NCBI GenBank assembly: GCA_023486985.1
Contig: JAMDEM010000106.1
Span: forward strand, 1-7,368
Length of the DNA: 7,368 nt
Origin: Bacillota bacterium
GTDB lineage: Bacteria; Vulcanimicrobiota; JAMDEM01
Reading direction: 5' to 3'
A program made the translations under genes and the position numbers. How positions within the stretch are numbered: position 1 is the first letter of the stretch; every line of letters starts with the position of its first letter. This document shows positions 1-5,040 of the stretch, piece after piece. The notes below the pieces were generated by a model. The model made no database searches and had not been told where the DNA came from. It was given only the letters and a program-made list of their open reading frames with translations.

Positions 1-92
1 TATTTCGCCAAGAGTAAATTTCCCTCTTAAGGTATTTCCTTTATTAAAGCGGGGTAGGATTGAACAGAGGGAAATTTACTCTTGGCGAAATA
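1..92. repeat. 26-bp perfect inverted repeat at the window edge
   Basis: Bases 1-26 are the exact reverse complement of 67-92, with a 40-bp spacer made of the cas6 43-bp repeat segment and its junction. The left arm is sense-orientation cas6 DNA joined through AGAGG to the repeat segment. The arrangement folds back on itself and could extend left beyond the window. Confidence 0.88.
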
Positions 93-149
93 AGTGTAAT
101 AAAAAATGGAACACCGCAGACCACCTGATCATACGTTGTCACAATAAAC
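23..149. repeat. 127-bp chimeric module, copy 1 (in cas3)
   Basis: This stretch is identical to 1454-1580. Read on the plus strand it joins a cas6 5' segment (23-54), an inverted internal cas6 segment (55-113, matching 1099-1157 in opposite orientation) and cas3 codons (114-149) that continue into genuine cas3. It replaces whatever should follow cas3 codon 109. All pieces come from the two neighbouring genes; nothing foreign is seen. Confidence 0.9.
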
Positions 150-433
150 TCTTCGCTAAACAATAGACTTTCATGGGCATCACCATGGTGTATTACTGGT
201 TTGATATGAATACCATTACGAACAAGATCAGAGGCTGCTTGCTTTATGCCACCCCCCAGCGCTTGCAATGGAACAGCATAAATGGTTTTGCAGAATTTTT
301 CTTGAATATCTCCAGTTACAGCAAATGTCTTTCCAATACCTGTAGGAGCAATCAACAGTATGCTCTCACCATTTTTTACCGCATTCTGCACTTTAGACTG
401 AAACTTCGTAGGATTCATTTTTAATTCTGTCAA
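44..433 (-). pseudogene. cas3: Cas3-type CRISPR helicase, N-terminal fragment fused to antisense cas6 sequence
   Basis: Cas3 is the ATP-driven helicase, usually paired with an HD nuclease, that degrades target DNA after Cascade binding in type I CRISPR systems. Residues 1-109 look genuine: an FQ pair at 11-12, Walker A (APTGIGKT, 29-36), motif Ia (AVPLQAL, 53-59) and the IVTTYDQVV segment (97-105). There is no HD domain before Walker A, so this resembles stand-alone Cas3' helicases; the subtype cannot be told. The DExH box and the rest of the helicase are missing. From about base 108 leftwards the frame runs into inverted cas6 DNA and then a cas6 5' segment, giving about 20 meaningless residues before the stop at 44-46. 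The start is TTG at 433, preceded by GAGGAG about 10 nt upstream and by an in-frame TAG, so no earlier start is possible; ATG at 418 is the alternative. It lies 155 bp downstream of cas6 on the same strand. Biological truncation or chimeric assembly are both possible. Confidence 0.8.
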
Positions 434-588
434 GTAAACCTAGCTCCTCTTCTCCTTATACATTTATTTTTAAAGTCATCATTATTGCCAGCTACTTCCA
501 AATATTATTTGTCTGCACTTCCTGTCTAAAGTCATCTCCTTATACTTTCATAGTTATAAATCAAGCCATTAATAAAAATCCCCATCTC
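434..588. other. cas6-cas3 intergenic spacer
   Basis: The spacer is 155 bp and contains no convincing gene. On the minus strand GTATAAGGAGA occurs twice (535-545 and 451-461), and ATGACTTTA also occurs twice. The copy at 451-461 lies just before the GAGGAG that precedes the cas3 TTG start. A 17-codon frame follows the other copy, but its ATG directly abuts AAGGAG, so translation is doubtful. Confidence 0.5.
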
Positions 589-1098
589 TCATTGCACCCT
601 ATACCACCCGTTCCCAAATACGGCGTCTTCGCCTACATGCACATGTTCGCCCAGAACAATCAGGGGCAAGAATTCATCAAGGTCCCCTTCGTAAGTGATT
701 CTTCCAATGAAGCCGCTCTGGTCGTGCTGAATCTGCTGGGTTTTGCTTTTGCGCTTTAAATCAAGCCATTTAAGGTTAACATCTCTTGTCTTAACTGCCG
801 TTGCTCTTTCTGCAATGCCTTTAAAATCAATATCCACAGGGCTGCTGCAATAAGCCATAGAAAGAGCGTTAATCCTGTCCCTCAGCCTTCTTATAATATG
901 ATGAAATTCCGGGACTCTTACAACCGCGCTTTTTCCTTTTTCTCCAGTGGGATTGTATTTTATTCTCGCCGGGGTTAAAAATTGAATGGTAATTTTTCTT
1001 TGATTTATTTTCTTTGTCTGTTCCAGTAGTTCAATGCCTGTGGTCCTTTTATCAACATTCTTCACAGTATTTAATGAAGGGTCATAAATGGCTTCGGC

Positions 1099-1157
1099 TG
1101 TTCCATTTTTTATTACACTTATTTCGCCAAGAGTAAATTTCCCTCTGTTCAATCCTA
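1099..1157. repeat. Internal cas6 segment copied in inverted orientation elsewhere
   Basis: This is the in-place source of the inverted pieces at 55-113 and 1486-1544. Here it encodes normal Cas6 residues (GLNRGKFTLGEISVIKNGT), so this copy is original and the other two are displaced. The 59 bp are identical in all three places, implying a very recent event or an artefact. Confidence 0.9.
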
Positions 1158-1442
1158 TCCCGCTTCTGCCAAGTTCCTTAAGGGCAACTATCACATAAGC
1201 CAGGTAGTTTACTCTGTCCCCAACTAAAACTATATTAAAGGAAAGAGGCTTGCCGGATGAATACTCTGTTTCTTCCTCCAGGGGAGGTTTTAAAACATAT
1301 CCGCGGGGCACATTCTGGAGGCGTTTTGCAGAGCTTATTCCAACAGGAGCAAAGATGAGGGTGTAGGCGCATTTTTCTTTTACAGGACATTCCATGCAGT
1401 CTGAAGTTCTGCCTGTAATACACACAAGTCTTCTTAAAGATG

Positions 1443-1485
1443 AACCAAAGGCGCCTCTTAAGGTATTTCCTTTATTAAAGCGGGG
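1443..1485. repeat. 43-bp direct repeat, copy proximal to the cas6 body
   Basis: Identical to 1578-1620 at a spacing of exactly 135 bp. On the minus strand it encodes PRFNKGNTLRGAFG, the conserved N-terminal Cas6 motif, and joins correctly to the rest of cas6. Recombination between the two copies would delete 135 bp and restore the reading frame. Confidence 0.92.
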
Positions 1486-1580
1486 TAGGATTGAACAGAG
1501 GGAAATTTACTCTTGGCGAAATAAGTGTAATAAAAAATGGAACACCGCAGACCACCTGATCATACGTTGTCACAATAAAC
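1454..1580. repeat. 127-bp chimeric module, copy 2 (in cas6)
   Basis: Exact copy of 23-149, here inserted within cas6. Its right part (1545-1580) is cas3 sequence out of place, its middle (1486-1544) is an inverted internal cas6 piece, and its left part belongs to the 43-bp cas6 repeat. Read in the cas6 frame it carries a TGA and a TAA, which break the gene. Confidence 0.9.
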
Positions 1581-1620
1581 CAAAGGCGCCTCTTAAGGTA
1601 TTTCCTTTATTAAAGCGGGG
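1578..1620. repeat. 43-bp direct repeat, copy attached to the cas6 start
   Basis: Identical to 1443-1485. It follows the true cas6 start (codons 1-22) and encodes the same Cas6 motif, but then runs into a cas3 fragment that supplies a stop within three codons. A 29-bp part of the same repeat is also present at 26-54 in the cas3 copy of the chimeric module. Confidence 0.92.
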
Positions 1621-1809
1621 CATTAATACAGTGGATTCCGGGATAAGATTAAATTTGTATTCCGAGAGAAAAAAATTGTTAATCATTTTTCCCCCACAGC
1701 CTTTTAAAAAGGATTCTTTAAATCAATTTCTTCTCCACTATAAGTAAAATTCCTCTGTATTTTGTGCCGGTAAAAAAAGAAACTTTAATCCAGAGGATGA
1801 AGGTTAAAA

Positions 1810-1835
1810 TAGGGGCTTGATAAATCAAGCCCCTA
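1810..1835. repeat. GTAGGGG-type palindrome, copy A
   Basis: Perfect 12-bp inverted repeat (TAGGGGCTTGAT paired with its complement) around a 2-nt centre, in the spacer between the zinc-ribbon gene and cas6. No run of T follows on either strand, so a classic intrinsic terminator is not supported. It is a sibling of 2174-2193, with a C-G pair in place of T-A in the stem. Confidence 0.8.
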
Positions 1836-1882
1836 CAGGCTGTCAAATTCAGAGCTGGCTTGATTTTTTAACTCCCCCCCGC

Positions 1883-1920
1883 CCCCCTCTTTATCAAAGA
1901 GGGGGTAATAAATCAAACCC
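1883..1920. repeat. Composite palindrome: CCCCCTCTTT hairpin plus half of a GTAGGGG element
   Basis: The hairpin CCCCCTCTTT-atc-AAAGAGGGGG (1883-1905) is followed by a single arm of the GTAGGGG-type element running into the stop codon of the zinc-ribbon gene. The same hairpin recurs exactly at 3055-3077. It looks like one repeat inserted into or recombined with another. Confidence 0.75.
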
Positions 1921-2106
1921 CTACAAGCCAAAAATCTTTTTCAGCCATTTTACAATTGAAAACTTCTCAGGCGGGGGAGGCACTTTCTCGGTTCTTTTCC
2001 ATTCCCACTGGGCTTTGCACATGGGGCACAAATGAACTATTCTTCTTCCGTCCTCGAAAGGCGCAAGCCTTTCCCTGAAATCCTGATTACATCCGCTGCA
2101 TCTCAT
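1921..2106 (-). CDS. Small zinc-ribbon protein of unknown function
   Basis: The 61-aa product has two knuckles, CSGC (C3, C6) and CPMC (C27, C30), which should hold one zinc ion. A basic linker, a PPPP run (about 43-46) and a short amphipathic C-terminal helix (FSIVKWLKKIFGL) follow. Such small ribbons often bind nucleic acid or a protein partner, but no specific family is recognised. The start is ATG 2106-2104; an in-frame TAG lies shortly upstream and the Shine-Dalgarno site is poor. The TAG stop lies in the GTAGGGG motif of a palindromic repeat, so the repeat may have set the C-terminus. It lies 87 bp downstream of the stalk-domain gene, on the same strand, and could be co-transcribed with it. 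Confidence 0.65.
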   Translation of the reverse strand: MRCSGCNQDFRERLAPFEDGRRIVHLCPMCKAQWEWKRTEKVPPPPEKFSIVKWLKKIFGL

Positions 2107-2173
2107 AACAAAACTACTTTCGAACTATTAAAATCACGGACACACGCCCATAAAAGAATTTGCAGGAGTCGGC

Positions 2174-2193
2174 GGGTTTGATAAATCAAACCC
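2174..2193. repeat. GTAGGGG-type palindrome, copy B, at the end of the stalk-domain gene
   Basis: Perfect 9-bp stem (GGGTTTGAT and complement) with a 2-nt centre. The GTAGGGG flank contains the stop codon of the gene ending at 2194. The stem differs from copy A by a compensatory C-G to T-A change, which suggests the fold is maintained. Confidence 0.8.
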
Positions 2194-2862
2194 CTACTTC
2201 CTTGACATGAGGTAATCAAAGACAAGTTTATCAAGATAATCAAGTCTTACTTTTGTCTCTTTTCCGGGATCAACCCACACCTGAATCTTCCATATAATAC
2301 GCCAGAATCCCCAGAAATCAGAAAACTTGTTAAATACCACAATATCATAAGTTCCGGGAGACACATCAGGAATAACAAATTTATTGTTTTTATCAACAGC
2401 TCCTGAAGCAAGAATAGGATGAGTTTTAAAATAATCATTTTCAGGGTCAATGAAATGAAGTTTCAGTTTCCTGTCAACATCTGGACTATTGTCAACGGCA
2501 GTAAGTGCTACTTTAACGCCTTCAAAAGGAAAAGTTTTGCCGCCGGGAAGAATTATTCCGCCTCCCACATCTCCCGATACAACTCCCACTGTCTGGGGAC
2601 CTGAAGAGCTTCCCATTAGAATAAGAGTCTTAGAAGTTTCATCCTGTTTTACTGACATATTAAGGGCATCTGCTGTATCCTGAAGAGGCACATATACTTT
2701 ACCGTTTAAAATCATTGGCACGATTTTTGTTTCCACACCGTTAACATATATCTTCCATAAAGGTTCTCCCGTTTTATCCTGTGCGGTCGAAAGTTTCACC
2801 ACAGCTATAGAAATCACAATAAAAATAAGGACTGGGACTAATAAATTTTTCTTCATACGCAA
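2194..2862 (-). CDS. Exported stalk-domain (copper amine oxidase N-like) protein with beta-sandwich
   Basis: A predicted envelope protein. A basic start and a hydrophobic stretch (about 7-25) ending near STAQ form a signal peptide or anchor. Residues 37-83 (YVNG, then GKVYVPLQDTADALNMSV, then TLIL) match the repeat unit of the copper amine oxidase N-like stalk domain (PF07833 type). That domain serves as a surface or periplasmic spacer, without amine oxidase activity. A Gly/Ser linker leads to a region (about 114-205, including FVIPDVSPGTYDIVVF) resembling a carboxypeptidase-regulatory-like or transthyretin-like beta-sandwich. No catalytic residues are evident. The likely start is TTG at 2862, with AAAGGA 6 nt upstream; ATG at 2856 is possible but leaves 12 nt spacing. 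Precise role unknown; it may bind a carbohydrate or act in the envelope. Confidence 0.75.
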   Translation of the reverse strand: MRMKKNLLVPVLIFIVISIAVVKLSTAQDKTGEPLWKIYVNGVETKIVPMILNGKVYVPLQDTADALNMSVKQDETSKTLILMGSSSGPQTVGVVSGDVGGGIILPGGKTFPFEGVKVALTAVDNSPDVDRKLKLHFIDPENDYFKTHPILASGAVDKNNKFVIPDVSPGTYDIVVFNKFSDFWGFWRIIWKIQVWVDPGKETKVRLDYLDKLVFDYLMSRK

Positions 2863-2904
2863 GTGCCGTCCTTTCTAAATTTCTTGCTCCCAATGCCTCT
2901 CACC

Positions 2905-2933
2905 CATCCCTCTCCCCAGAGGGGCGAGGGATG
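2905..2933. repeat. Imperfect hairpin repeat (CATCCCTC type)
   Basis: CATCCCTC pairs with GAGGGATG, then one mismatch, then CCCC with GGGG around a 3-nt loop. A diverged relative, with CACCATCCC and GGCGAGAGG ends, lies at about 3005-3035. No T-run follows, so this reads as an interspersed repeat and not a terminator. Confidence 0.6.
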
Positions 2934-2946
2934 ATGATTGTTGTTG

Positions 2947-2967
2947 ATTCGGGGCTTCGCCCCGAAT
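2947..2967. repeat. Perfect 9-bp palindrome (ATTCGGGGC-ttc-GCCCCGAAT)
   Basis: Exact inverted repeat with a 3-nt loop in the spacer upstream of the stalk-domain gene. It is one of at least five palindromic units packed into 2863-3144. That spacer otherwise holds no gene that I can see. Confidence 0.75.
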
Positions 2968-3053
2968 AATAACCTGCATTATTGCCAAATCATTTTATTT
3001 CCCCTCACCATCCCTTATCCTCCAAGAGGCGAGAGGACAATTAACTCCCCCTC

Positions 3054-3078
3054 ACCCCCTCTTTATCAAAGAGGGGGT
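3054..3078. repeat. CCCCCTCTTT hairpin, second copy
   Basis: Stem ACCCCCTCTTT with its complement around the loop ATC. The core 23 bases are identical to 1883-1905, which shows that this is a dispersed repeat. A related half-copy (CCCCCATTTAATAAAGAGGG) follows at about 3108-3126. Confidence 0.75.
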
Positions 3079-3122
3079 AGCTTTACTCTCAGGAAATCCC
3101 CCCCAACCCCCATTTAATAAAG

Positions 3123-3140
3123 AGGGATAATTGAATCCCT
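3123..3140. repeat. Diverged GTAGGG-type hairpin after the TIM-barrel gene
   Basis: AGGGAT pairs with ATCCCT across 6 nt; on the minus strand it begins GTAGGGATT, a few bases after the TAA stop of the gene ending at 3145. It resembles the elements at 1810-1835 and 2174-2193, making three consecutive minus-strand genes that end at such a hairpin. Confidence 0.55.
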
Positions 3141-3144
3141 ACTT

Positions 3145-3906
3145 TTACGGCTGGGAAATCTTTTGAGCGTTTTCAATCTTTTCCATCACCCGGTAAGCAT
3201 GGTCAATCTCTTCTTTTTCAGTCAAACCCACAACCACGCCATTAACAAGAGGCCAGACGAATGGAAAAGCCGTATCAGGTCTCAATTCCCCTGCTGCAAG
3301 CGTCTTCATTGCCAGCGTTACTTTTTTTGTCCTGCGCAAAGCCTCCGTTGCCGCTCTTAAATTTGGATGTACATGCTTGCCGGTCCTGTTTATGGGGGCA
3401 AGGTAAGCCTGGATATCAAGGCCCGACCGGTCAATAATCGGAATCGTTATTCCCGTTGTATGAGTGGATATGCCGGGAATATATCCGGCTTTCCTGCTTT
3501 TGTCAATAAATTCAAGAAACAGCTTCTTGGAAATCATATCGGAAAGCATTGCATGAAGAAAAGCAACCTTTGTTTCCATCTCATGCATCCAGATAAACTG
3601 CTCCAGAATTTCGCCGGGCATTATGGTCGCAAGAACAGGATAACGGTAGCCCAGCAGTTTATATGATTTTATTACTCCCCTCACTATAGTTTCCATAAGA
3701 CAGACATGAACGCCTTTGCATCCCTTATCCACAAAATAAGCCAGGAGCTCGGCAATGCTGTCGGGGTTATCAAAAAAGCGGCTTTTGTAAGATTCGGCTC
3801 TTGAGCCGAACTGGTCCGCACCCATGAATGGAGAAGTGCCCATAATAAGCTTTGGGAATTTTACTCCTTCAATTTCAAACTCCGGGTAATTATTGTTTTC
3901 TGACAT
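3145..3906 (-). CDS. Aldo/keto reductase-like TIM-barrel protein of unknown function
   Basis: The 253-aa soluble protein has no signal or membrane segment. It opens with a strand and loop (PKLIMGTSPFMGADQFGSRA, 18-37) like the start of an aldo/keto reductase-type barrel. It ends with a segment resembling their cofactor side: MKTLAAGELRP (200-210) and VNGVVVGLTEKEEIDHA (221-237). It is shorter than usual for that family (about 300-330 aa). I cannot place the standard Asp-Tyr-Lys-His tetrad, so reductase activity is not assured; a lyase or isomerase barrel is possible. The start ATG 3906-3904 has GGAG sites 3 and 9 nt upstream. It lies downstream of the sugar-import operon on the same strand, after a 279-bp repeat-filled gap, so a link to sugar metabolism is only a guess. 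Confidence 0.65.
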   Translation of the reverse strand: MSENNNYPEFEIEGVKFPKLIMGTSPFMGADQFGSRAESYKSRFFDNPDSIAELLAYFVDKGCKGVHVCLMETIVRGVIKSYKLLGYRYPVLATIMPGEILEQFIWMHEMETKVAFLHAMLSDMISKKLFLEFIDKSRKAGYIPGISTHTTGITIPIIDRSGLDIQAYLAPINRTGKHVHPNLRAATEALRRTKKVTLAMKTLAAGELRPDTAFPFVWPLVNGVVVGLTEKEEIDHAYRVMEKIENAQKISQP

Positions 3907-3943
3907 GAACTCCGCTCCATTCTTATAAATACATTACCATGTA

Positions 3944-3949
3944 ATTATA
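3944..3949 (-). promoter_or_regulatory. Possible -10 box for the TIM-barrel gene
   Basis: TATAAT on the minus strand lies in an AT-rich stretch about 38 nt before the ATG at 3906, leaving a leader of about 30 nt. No good TTGACA-like -35 box is found 16-18 nt upstream, so the call is weak. Confidence 0.3.
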
Positions 3950-3973
3950 CTATAAAATTTCCAATCATCATAA

Positions 3974-3997
3974 GCCCGTTCGGGTAACGGGCACTAC
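3974..3997. repeat. Palindrome GCCCGTT-cgggt-AACGGGC with ACTAC flank
   Basis: 7-bp perfect stem and 5-nt loop; on the minus strand the unit reads GTAGTGCCCGTTACCCGAAC and on. A sibling at about 4143-4166 has the same plan (GTAGCGCCTGTTCCCCGAAC), which points to a dispersed repeat family. Confidence 0.65.
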
Positions 3998-4022
3998 AAT
4001 TTATACAGCCCCCTCACCCTGC

Positions 4023-4042
4023 CCTCTCCCCTCGGGGAGAGG
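4023..4042. repeat. Palindrome CCTCTCCCC-tc-GGGGAGAGG
   Basis: Perfect 9-bp stem with a 2-nt centre, preceded by CCCTCACCCTG. Elements of this form are widespread short interspersed palindromes in many bacterial genomes. No terminator T-run is present on either strand. Confidence 0.7.
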
Positions 4043-4048
4043 AAAATC

Positions 4049-4107
4049 GAGATTGCCCACCCACCCTTTCAGAGCGGGTACCCGGCCTTTGGCAGCCTCG
4101 CAATGAC
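4049..4107. repeat. CATTGCGAGG-type interspersed repeat
   Basis: The ends read GAGATTGCC at one side and GCCTCGCAATGAC at the other. This matches the familiar short dispersed element whose opposite strand starts GTCATTGCGAGG and ends GGCAATCTC. The interior is degenerate, with a small GGGTACCC palindrome. Recognition is from general familiarity, not from a search. Confidence 0.5.
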
Positions 4108-4142
4108 ACCTCCATAAGCTGGAAAAGCCTGTGCTACTAATT

Positions 4143-4166
4143 GCCAGTTCGGGGAACAGGCGCTAC
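4143..4166. repeat. Palindrome GCCAGTT-cgggg-AACAGGC with GCTAC flank
   Basis: Stem with one A/A mismatch and a 5-nt loop, sibling of 3974-3997. It lies about 20 bp past the stop of the MalG-like gene. With the preceding elements it fills the spacer 3950-4185, where no gene is seen. Confidence 0.55.
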
Positions 4167-4185
4167 ATCATAACTATTAATACTC

Positions 4186-5040
4186 TCATCCTTTCACCCC
4201 GCTTACCACAATACCCTGCACGAACAACTTCTGCGCCACGAAAAAGATGATAAGACATGGCAAAAGGAATATGACGGCTGCAGCCATCATAAGATTCCAT
4301 TCCCCCGCATACTGTCCCATAAATGCCTGCAGTCCAAGTGCGATGGTTCTTTTATCCATTGAGTTTATATAAATTAAAGGTCCGAGAAAATCATTCCATG
4401 TTCCCATGAAGACAAAAATCGCTAAAGAGCCGAGCGCCGGTTTTGAAAGAGGCAGGATTATTCTCCAGTAAATTTCAAAAGGCGTACAGCCGTCAAGTAT
4501 GGCTGCTTCATCAAGCTCTACCGGAATAGTCAGGAAAAACTGCCTCAGCATAAAAACAGCAAAGGCGCTTCCGCCAAAAAATGTTGGCACTATCAAAGGA
4601 AGGAATGTGTCAATCCAGCCAAGATATTTAAACAGGATAAAAGTCGGTATCAGGGTCACCTGCCCGGGAATCATCATTGTGGCAATGAGTATAAAGAAAA
4701 GGGGTCCCTTTCCGGGAAATCTCATTCTTGCAAAACCGTACGCCACAAGGGAAGCGGAAAGAAGTGTGCCGATAATACAGCTTACAGTTATTATTACAGT
4801 ATTTATTGTGTACTTGAAAAAAGGCAGAACTGTAAGAGCTTTAAAATAATTTTTCCAGATAAAAGGCTTTGGAATCCACTGGGGAGGAAGCACCCAGACA
4901 TCCTCCAAGGTTTTAAACGAGGTTGAAAGCATCCATATAAAAGGAATAAGAAAAAGAATTGAACCGCCAATCAAAAGCAGATAAACAAAAGACTTTGACG
5001 CCGCCTGCTGAGTGCTTTTCTTTTTAAGCCATTCGCTCAT
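4186..5040 (-). CDS. MalG-like sugar ABC transporter permease (CUT1 family)
   Basis: Inner-membrane permease of a carbohydrate importer. The 284-aa length is typical of MalG/UgpE/LacG proteins. A first membrane segment at about 18-40 precedes a periplasmic loop, with further hydrophobic segments at about 80-103, 113-138, 146-166, 203-221 and 252-272. The cytoplasmic EAA loop, which docks on the ATPase, is at 178-198 (DEAAILDGCTPFEI through RIILPL). The start ATG 5040-5038 shares one base with the TAA stop of the MalF-like gene (TAATG), implying translational coupling. It is the last gene of the operon. Substrate cannot be told from the permease. The symbol is withheld because maltose specificity is not shown. 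Confidence 0.92.
   Translation of the reverse strand: MSEWLKKKSTQQAASKSFVYLLLIGGSILFLIPFIWMLSTSFKTLEDVWVLPPQWIPKPFIWKNYFKALTVLPFFKYTINTVIITVSCIIGTLLSASLVAYGFARMRFPGKGPLFFILIATMMIPGQVTLIPTFILFKYLGWIDTFLPLIVPTFFGGSAFAVFMLRQFFLTIPVELDEAAILDGCTPFEIYWRIILPLSKPALGSLAIFVFMGTWNDFLGPLIYINSMDKRTIALGLQAFMGQYAGEWNLMMAAAVIFLLPCLIIFFVAQKLFVQGIVVSGVKG

Larger units (their letters stand above)
589..1686 (-). pseudogene. cas6: CRISPR pre-crRNA endoribonuclease Cas6, interrupted by a 135-bp insertion
   Basis: Cas6 cuts the CRISPR transcript inside each repeat to make crRNAs. The start is ATG 1686-1684, with a GGGGG-rich Shine-Dalgarno-like site 4-5 nt upstream and an in-frame TGA further up. Codons 1-36 end in the family motif KGNTLRGAFG, then two stray residues (LL) and a TGA follow. 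The frame resumes at the second copy of a 43-bp repeat, which re-encodes the same motif and reads on through RRLVCITGR to the stop at 589. Removing 135 bp restores a single 320-aa frame (963 bp), normal for the family. The restored protein has a Cys cluster (C44, C52, C55, C61), a PPLEEETEYSSG segment typical of this Cas6 clade, and the C-terminal glycine-rich loop (GEHVHVGEDAVFGNGW, about 301-316). As it stands the gene is broken; a GTG at 1425 could give a 278-aa product lacking the N-terminal strand and helix. Cas6 identity is confident; whether the lesion is real is open. Confidence 0.85.

Noticed and set aside
173..424. 83-codon plus-strand frame
   Set aside because: Complement of genuine Cas3 helicase codons carrying Walker A; no independent support.
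471..530. Small peptide gene between cas6 and cas3 (17 codons after AAGGAG)
   Set aside because: The ATG directly abuts the AAGGAG, leaving no spacing, and the peptide has no recognisable features.
1235..1423. 62-codon minus-strand frame overlapping cas6
   Set aside because: Out-of-frame shadow of cas6 codons, which carry the recognisable family motifs.
1443..1620. Insertion sequence or MITE in cas6
   Set aside because: The inserted DNA comes entirely from cas6 and cas3; there is no transposase and no terminal inverted repeat. The 43-bp duplication is far longer than a usual target-site duplication.
1443..1620. CRISPR array (43-bp repeats with a spacer)
   Set aside because: Only two units 135 bp apart, and the repeat is coding sequence for the Cas6 N-terminal motif. 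No regular 25-45-bp spacers exist anywhere in the window.
1700..1712. CCTTTTAAAAAGG palindrome in the cas6 leader as an operator
   Set aside because: Short and AT-rich, likely by chance; no second copy or adjacent regulator gene was found.
1394..1747. 117-codon open frame on the plus strand with an internal repeat (KAPLKVFPLLKRG twice)
   Set aside because: It lies antisense to cas6 and its internal repeat is just the 43-bp cas6 duplication read on the wrong strand.
1817..2035. 72-codon plus-strand frame
   Set aside because: It runs through palindromic repeats and antisense to the zinc-ribbon gene, with low-complexity proline-rich translation and no family features.
1810..2193. Rho-independent terminators
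   Set aside because: Stems are strong, but neither strand has a T-run directly after them. Repeats are the safer call.
2247..2450. 67-codon minus-strand frame inside the stalk-domain gene
   Set aside because: Out-of-frame shadow; the overlapping frame has a signal peptide and a recognisable domain.
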